NCBI GenBank assembly: GCA_015060695.1
Contig: SUYA01000001.1
Coordinates: 294,686-358,685, forward strand
Source of the DNA: Mediterranea massiliensis
GTDB lineage: Bacteria > Bacteroidota > Bacteroidia > Bacteroidales > Bacteroidaceae
Direction: 5' to 3'
Length of the DNA stretch: 64,000 nt
Under the pieces are notes generated by a model. It ran no database searches. It was not told the DNA's origin and saw nothing but the letters and a program-made list of their open reading frames with translations. Positions 61,083 through 64,000 of the stretch are shown here, piece after piece (position 1 is the first letter of the stretch; the number at the start of each line of letters is the position of its first letter). The position numbers and the translations under genes were made by a program.

Positions 61083-62840
61083 TTACTCTATATATTTATA
61101 CAACATTCCTTCATAAAATCCATGGGAAAGAACTAATAACTCCTCACCCAAAGGCCATATATATAAATTATTATTATACATAGTATCATCATCATAAACC
61201 CAACCTAAAGGCTCTAACATAGGATTATTTTGTGATATGTCTATGCGAAAAACTCCTTTTTGTTCTTTCAAATAAGCATATTTACCTATAATACGACAAT
61301 ATGTATAATCATGGTTCATAAATAATCTATTAGGATTATCTTTCGAAAAATCATATAGCAATTGAGAAGTTCCATCGTTTATCCTATATAAAGAAGTTGC
61401 ATCATTATAATAAAAATCACCATCATAAAATCCTGTTAAATTAACGTCTGATGGGATATTTGAGTAAAGCAATTCTTTCTCATTATTTTCCGGAATATAT
61501 TTATATAGACTTCCTTCTTCCAATATATACAAAATGTCATCATCACCCTCAACAAACATTGGTTTTATGCCTATTGCCTCACCCATATTAGGCATAACCG
61601 ACCATTGTTCATTAATTATATCATAACGATAATAGCAAGGAGTATAGGTAGATATGCCCGTTGATGTATCATAATTGTGTAATCCATATGATACATAGAC
61701 ATAATTACCAACAGCTATAGTAGTGCCAGTCGAATCACCATTTTTAAATTCAGAAATAGGATTATTAATAAAATCCCATTTCTGAGTAGTCACATCAAAA
61801 CATTGTAACCTACACCCATCGTAATCATAGAGATATACCTTTGAACCTTGAATAGTGTATCGAGTATAAAATGTCCCTAACAATTTATCCATATACGTTT
61901 TCCACATAGAAGCCATTTCTATCTCATACGTAGGACTATATACATGTTTGTTTATTTCATAAAGCCTAATTTTTAATTTATTTGATTGAGGTTCATGCGC
62001 CAAGAAATAAACGGGGTACATTCTTATCTGCAAACTATTATTTAATCTATTGATAATTTTTATAGTAACATCTTGCCAATTACCATAATAATCCTGCATT
62101 TGCAATTTATAATCTCCATCCGGATCTAAATTTTTCATTGTAAAATCTACAACTCCTCCATAGCAAGGATTTAACGGTGTATGTGACACAAACTCTTGTC
62201 CTTTAAATTCAACAAAGGATTTATCTATACTCATCTTTGAATTAACTTCTACTCTAATAGGGAATGTTCCTGTCATACTCCAATTATATTTTACAACCAG
62301 CTTATTCATGGATGCCTCTATCACGTTATTTTCATAATCTCCAATCCAAACCTTATTATCTTTTAAAACGGTTGAAAAATATTTTCCTTCAATTACCAAT
62401 TTACCCGAAAATCCTATGAATGAGGTTTCATCAGGAATCATAGTAACAGATGTTATTATAGGGGAATGAGTATCTCCCGTAATATAATCTATAATGATAC
62501 TACGAAAATCTCCAACTGTAGTTTTTACATAAGCATACACATTACATTGTACATTATTTCCCCAATTGACTTCAAGATTGGCCTTAAATTCATCCGATGA
62601 ATTCAATACATAATTTAATGGTTCTACACCCAATATATTGGGTTGAATCACAAATCCTTTTTCCAGAATCGTAACATCATTAGACTTTTCCACATTGGCC
62701 GATAGAGAGAAGCCATAATTTTCCCACGTTGCAGAGATATCTACTTTTGCAAAGTTAGCCATTGGCAATTCCGCTTCTTGACATGAGTGGAGGCAAATCG
62801 CCATAAACAGAGATAAATATATAACAGCATATCTTTTCAT
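61083..62840 (-). CDS. Lipoprotein with IPT/TIG-like and kelch/beta-propeller-like regions
   Basis: Lipobox-like ICLHSCQE; TIG-like PIITSVTMIPDETSFIGFSGKLVIEGKYFS; repeats resembling YVYVSYGLHNYDTS...YRYDIINEQWSVMPNM. Confidence 0.65.
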   Translation of the reverse strand: MKRYAVIYLSLFMAICLHSCQEAELPMANFAKVDISATWENYGFSLSANVEKSNDVTILEKGFVIQPNILGVEPLNYVLNSSDEFKANLEVNWGNNVQCNVYAYVKTTVGDFRSIIIDYITGDTHSPIITSVTMIPDETSFIGFSGKLVIEGKYFSTVLKDNKVWIGDYENNVIEASMNKLVVKYNWSMTGTFPIRVEVNSKMSIDKSFVEFKGQEFVSHTPLNPCYGGVVDFTMKNLDPDGDYKLQMQDYYGNWQDVTIKIINRLNNSLQIRMYPVYFLAHEPQSNKLKIRLYEINKHVYSPTYEIEMASMWKTYMDKLLGTFYTRYTIQGSKVYLYDYDGCRLQCFDVTTQKWDFINNPISEFKNGDSTGTTIAVGNYVYVSYGLHNYDTSTGISTYTPCYYRYDIINEQWSVMPNMGEAIGIKPMFVEGDDDILYILEEGSLYKYIPENNEKELLYSNIPSDVNLTGFYDGDFYYNDATSLYRINDGTSQLLYDFSKDNPNRLFMNHDYTYCRIIGKYAYLKEQKGVFRIDISQNNPMLEPLGWVYDDDTMYNNNLYIWPLGEELLVLSHGFYEGMLYKYIE

Positions 62841-62854
62841 AACACTCCTCTATT

Positions 62855-63979
62855 TTACAAATTAAACGAGACTACAGCATAAATACCCGATTGAGAATAA
62901 TCGCTAAACTCATGAGTGTAACGAATATCAAAGAAGAATGAATGACGAGGTTGCCATTTCCATTCAACACCTACACCACCGGTAACACCTACACTAAACT
63001 TATCTAATGAAATAGTACCACTTTCCATCAACATCATATAGCCATCCGTTGTTCCGGTCAAGTACTGATTGGCTGTCTCATTCTTAAACATATAATGCAA
63101 CTCCGGTCCTATTTGCAAATAGGGCAACCATTTACCTTTCAGATGATTGGCCGTATAACGTACCATCAATGGCATTATGAGTCCTCTGCCATTATATATG
63201 GCTGCACCTCCATAATGATCGCCCATTGATTCAAAATGCGTTACCTCTGTATACTCGCGATAAGCTAATTCAGAATGAAACGAAAGAGAATTATAGAAAG
63301 GCACATCTATAAAAGCTCCCAATAATCCTTGGAACTTATTTTCAAAAGAATAAATCTTATGCGATACACCACCAAAGCCGGCACCGGCCAATATACCCCA
63401 ACGGAATCGAGTTAAATAATTAGTGTTTTCCGATAAGATTATTTTATACCTTTTATCAAACGACGCCGGAGTAGCTTTCATCCGATGAATGTATGTATTC
63501 ACTCGCTCCTCTTTGGCAATTGGGAATGTCAGCAAGTAATCAGTCAACAGATTTTTATCGTTCACCAACATTGGCTTCAATATCGAATCTCCCGCAAACC
63601 TCACATAATAAACACTTCGTTCATGATTGGGATAATATTTATAGATGGAAACATCTTCTCTACTATAAATACGGGGCAATAATAGTCGTTTGAGGGTATC
63701 ATTTTCCATCAGATAGGCAGAGGTATATAGCTGTCCACCATCTATATAATATTTTATTTCCTCTGCCTTATATCTTTTTATTATTTTTCCGTCTTTATCA
63801 ATCAACGATATGGCTTGTTGCTTCCCACGTGCATTGTCCACAGCGAAAGCAACTCTAGATATCACCGTATCTTTACCTATTTCATTATCATGATATACAA
63901 TTATATTTTGTTTTTTCTGCGCAAAAATAGAAGTTGCAACAAATAATAATAAAAATATGATAGAAATACGTCGTTTCAT
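62855..63979 (-). CDS. Outer-membrane beta-barrel protein
   Basis: Signal peptide MKRRISIIFLLLFVATSIFA; aromatic-rich C-terminal strands ending YAVVSFNL. Confidence 0.7.
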   Translation of the reverse strand: MKRRISIIFLLLFVATSIFAQKKQNIIVYHDNEIGKDTVISRVAFAVDNARGKQQAISLIDKDGKIIKRYKAEEIKYYIDGGQLYTSAYLMENDTLKRLLLPRIYSREDVSIYKYYPNHERSVYYVRFAGDSILKPMLVNDKNLLTDYLLTFPIAKEERVNTYIHRMKATPASFDKRYKIILSENTNYLTRFRWGILAGAGFGGVSHKIYSFENKFQGLLGAFIDVPFYNSLSFHSELAYREYTEVTHFESMGDHYGGAAIYNGRGLIMPLMVRYTANHLKGKWLPYLQIGPELHYMFKNETANQYLTGTTDGYMMLMESGTISLDKFSVGVTGGVGVEWKWQPRHSFFFDIRYTHEFSDYSQSGIYAVVSFNL

Positions 63980-64000
63980 AAGCCTAATATCCAATTGATT

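Overview
The window looks like a Bacteroidales (Bacteroides/Phocaeicola-like) chromosome: TAnnTTTG promoters, a UpxY-type antiterminator and family content all fit. From left to right it contains: (1) a TPP-riboswitch-controlled thiamine operon (thiS-E-G-C-H-F and a TenI/ThiE-ThiD fusion), preceded by an array of three palindromes at exact 22-bp pitch. (2) A DASS transporter, a GH13 amylase, a YhcH-family protein and a branching enzyme. (3) A roughly 27-kb capsule/surface polysaccharide locus on the minus strand, about 12.7-40.4 kb. It includes gmd/fcl, a WecA-like initiator, glycosyltransferases, Wzy- and Wzx-like proteins, a CDP-polyol module with a cytidylyltransferase-oxidoreductase fusion, an amino-sugar module (two FdtA-like cupins, a DegT aminotransferase, an ATP-grasp enzyme), a GalA-kinase-like module, two toxin-antitoxin-type pairs, IS66 remnants and UpxY. 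(4) tRNA-Arg(TCT). (5) A two-component system with an unusual tandem double sensor kinase. (6) Housekeeping and accessory genes: prs, a double esterase, an MBL lipoprotein, a MORN protein, an M16-like protein lacking its zinc motif, folK-like, PBP1A, pyrBI, glyA, fhs and two surface proteins. The least explained signals are the non-coding structures. Two unrelated palindromes are each present three times at the same 22-bp pitch (1-66 and 35167-35224), and the second array sits beside a mirrored ~140-bp dyad (35011-35150). No homology searches or folding programs were run. All family calls are from motif reading of the supplied translations.
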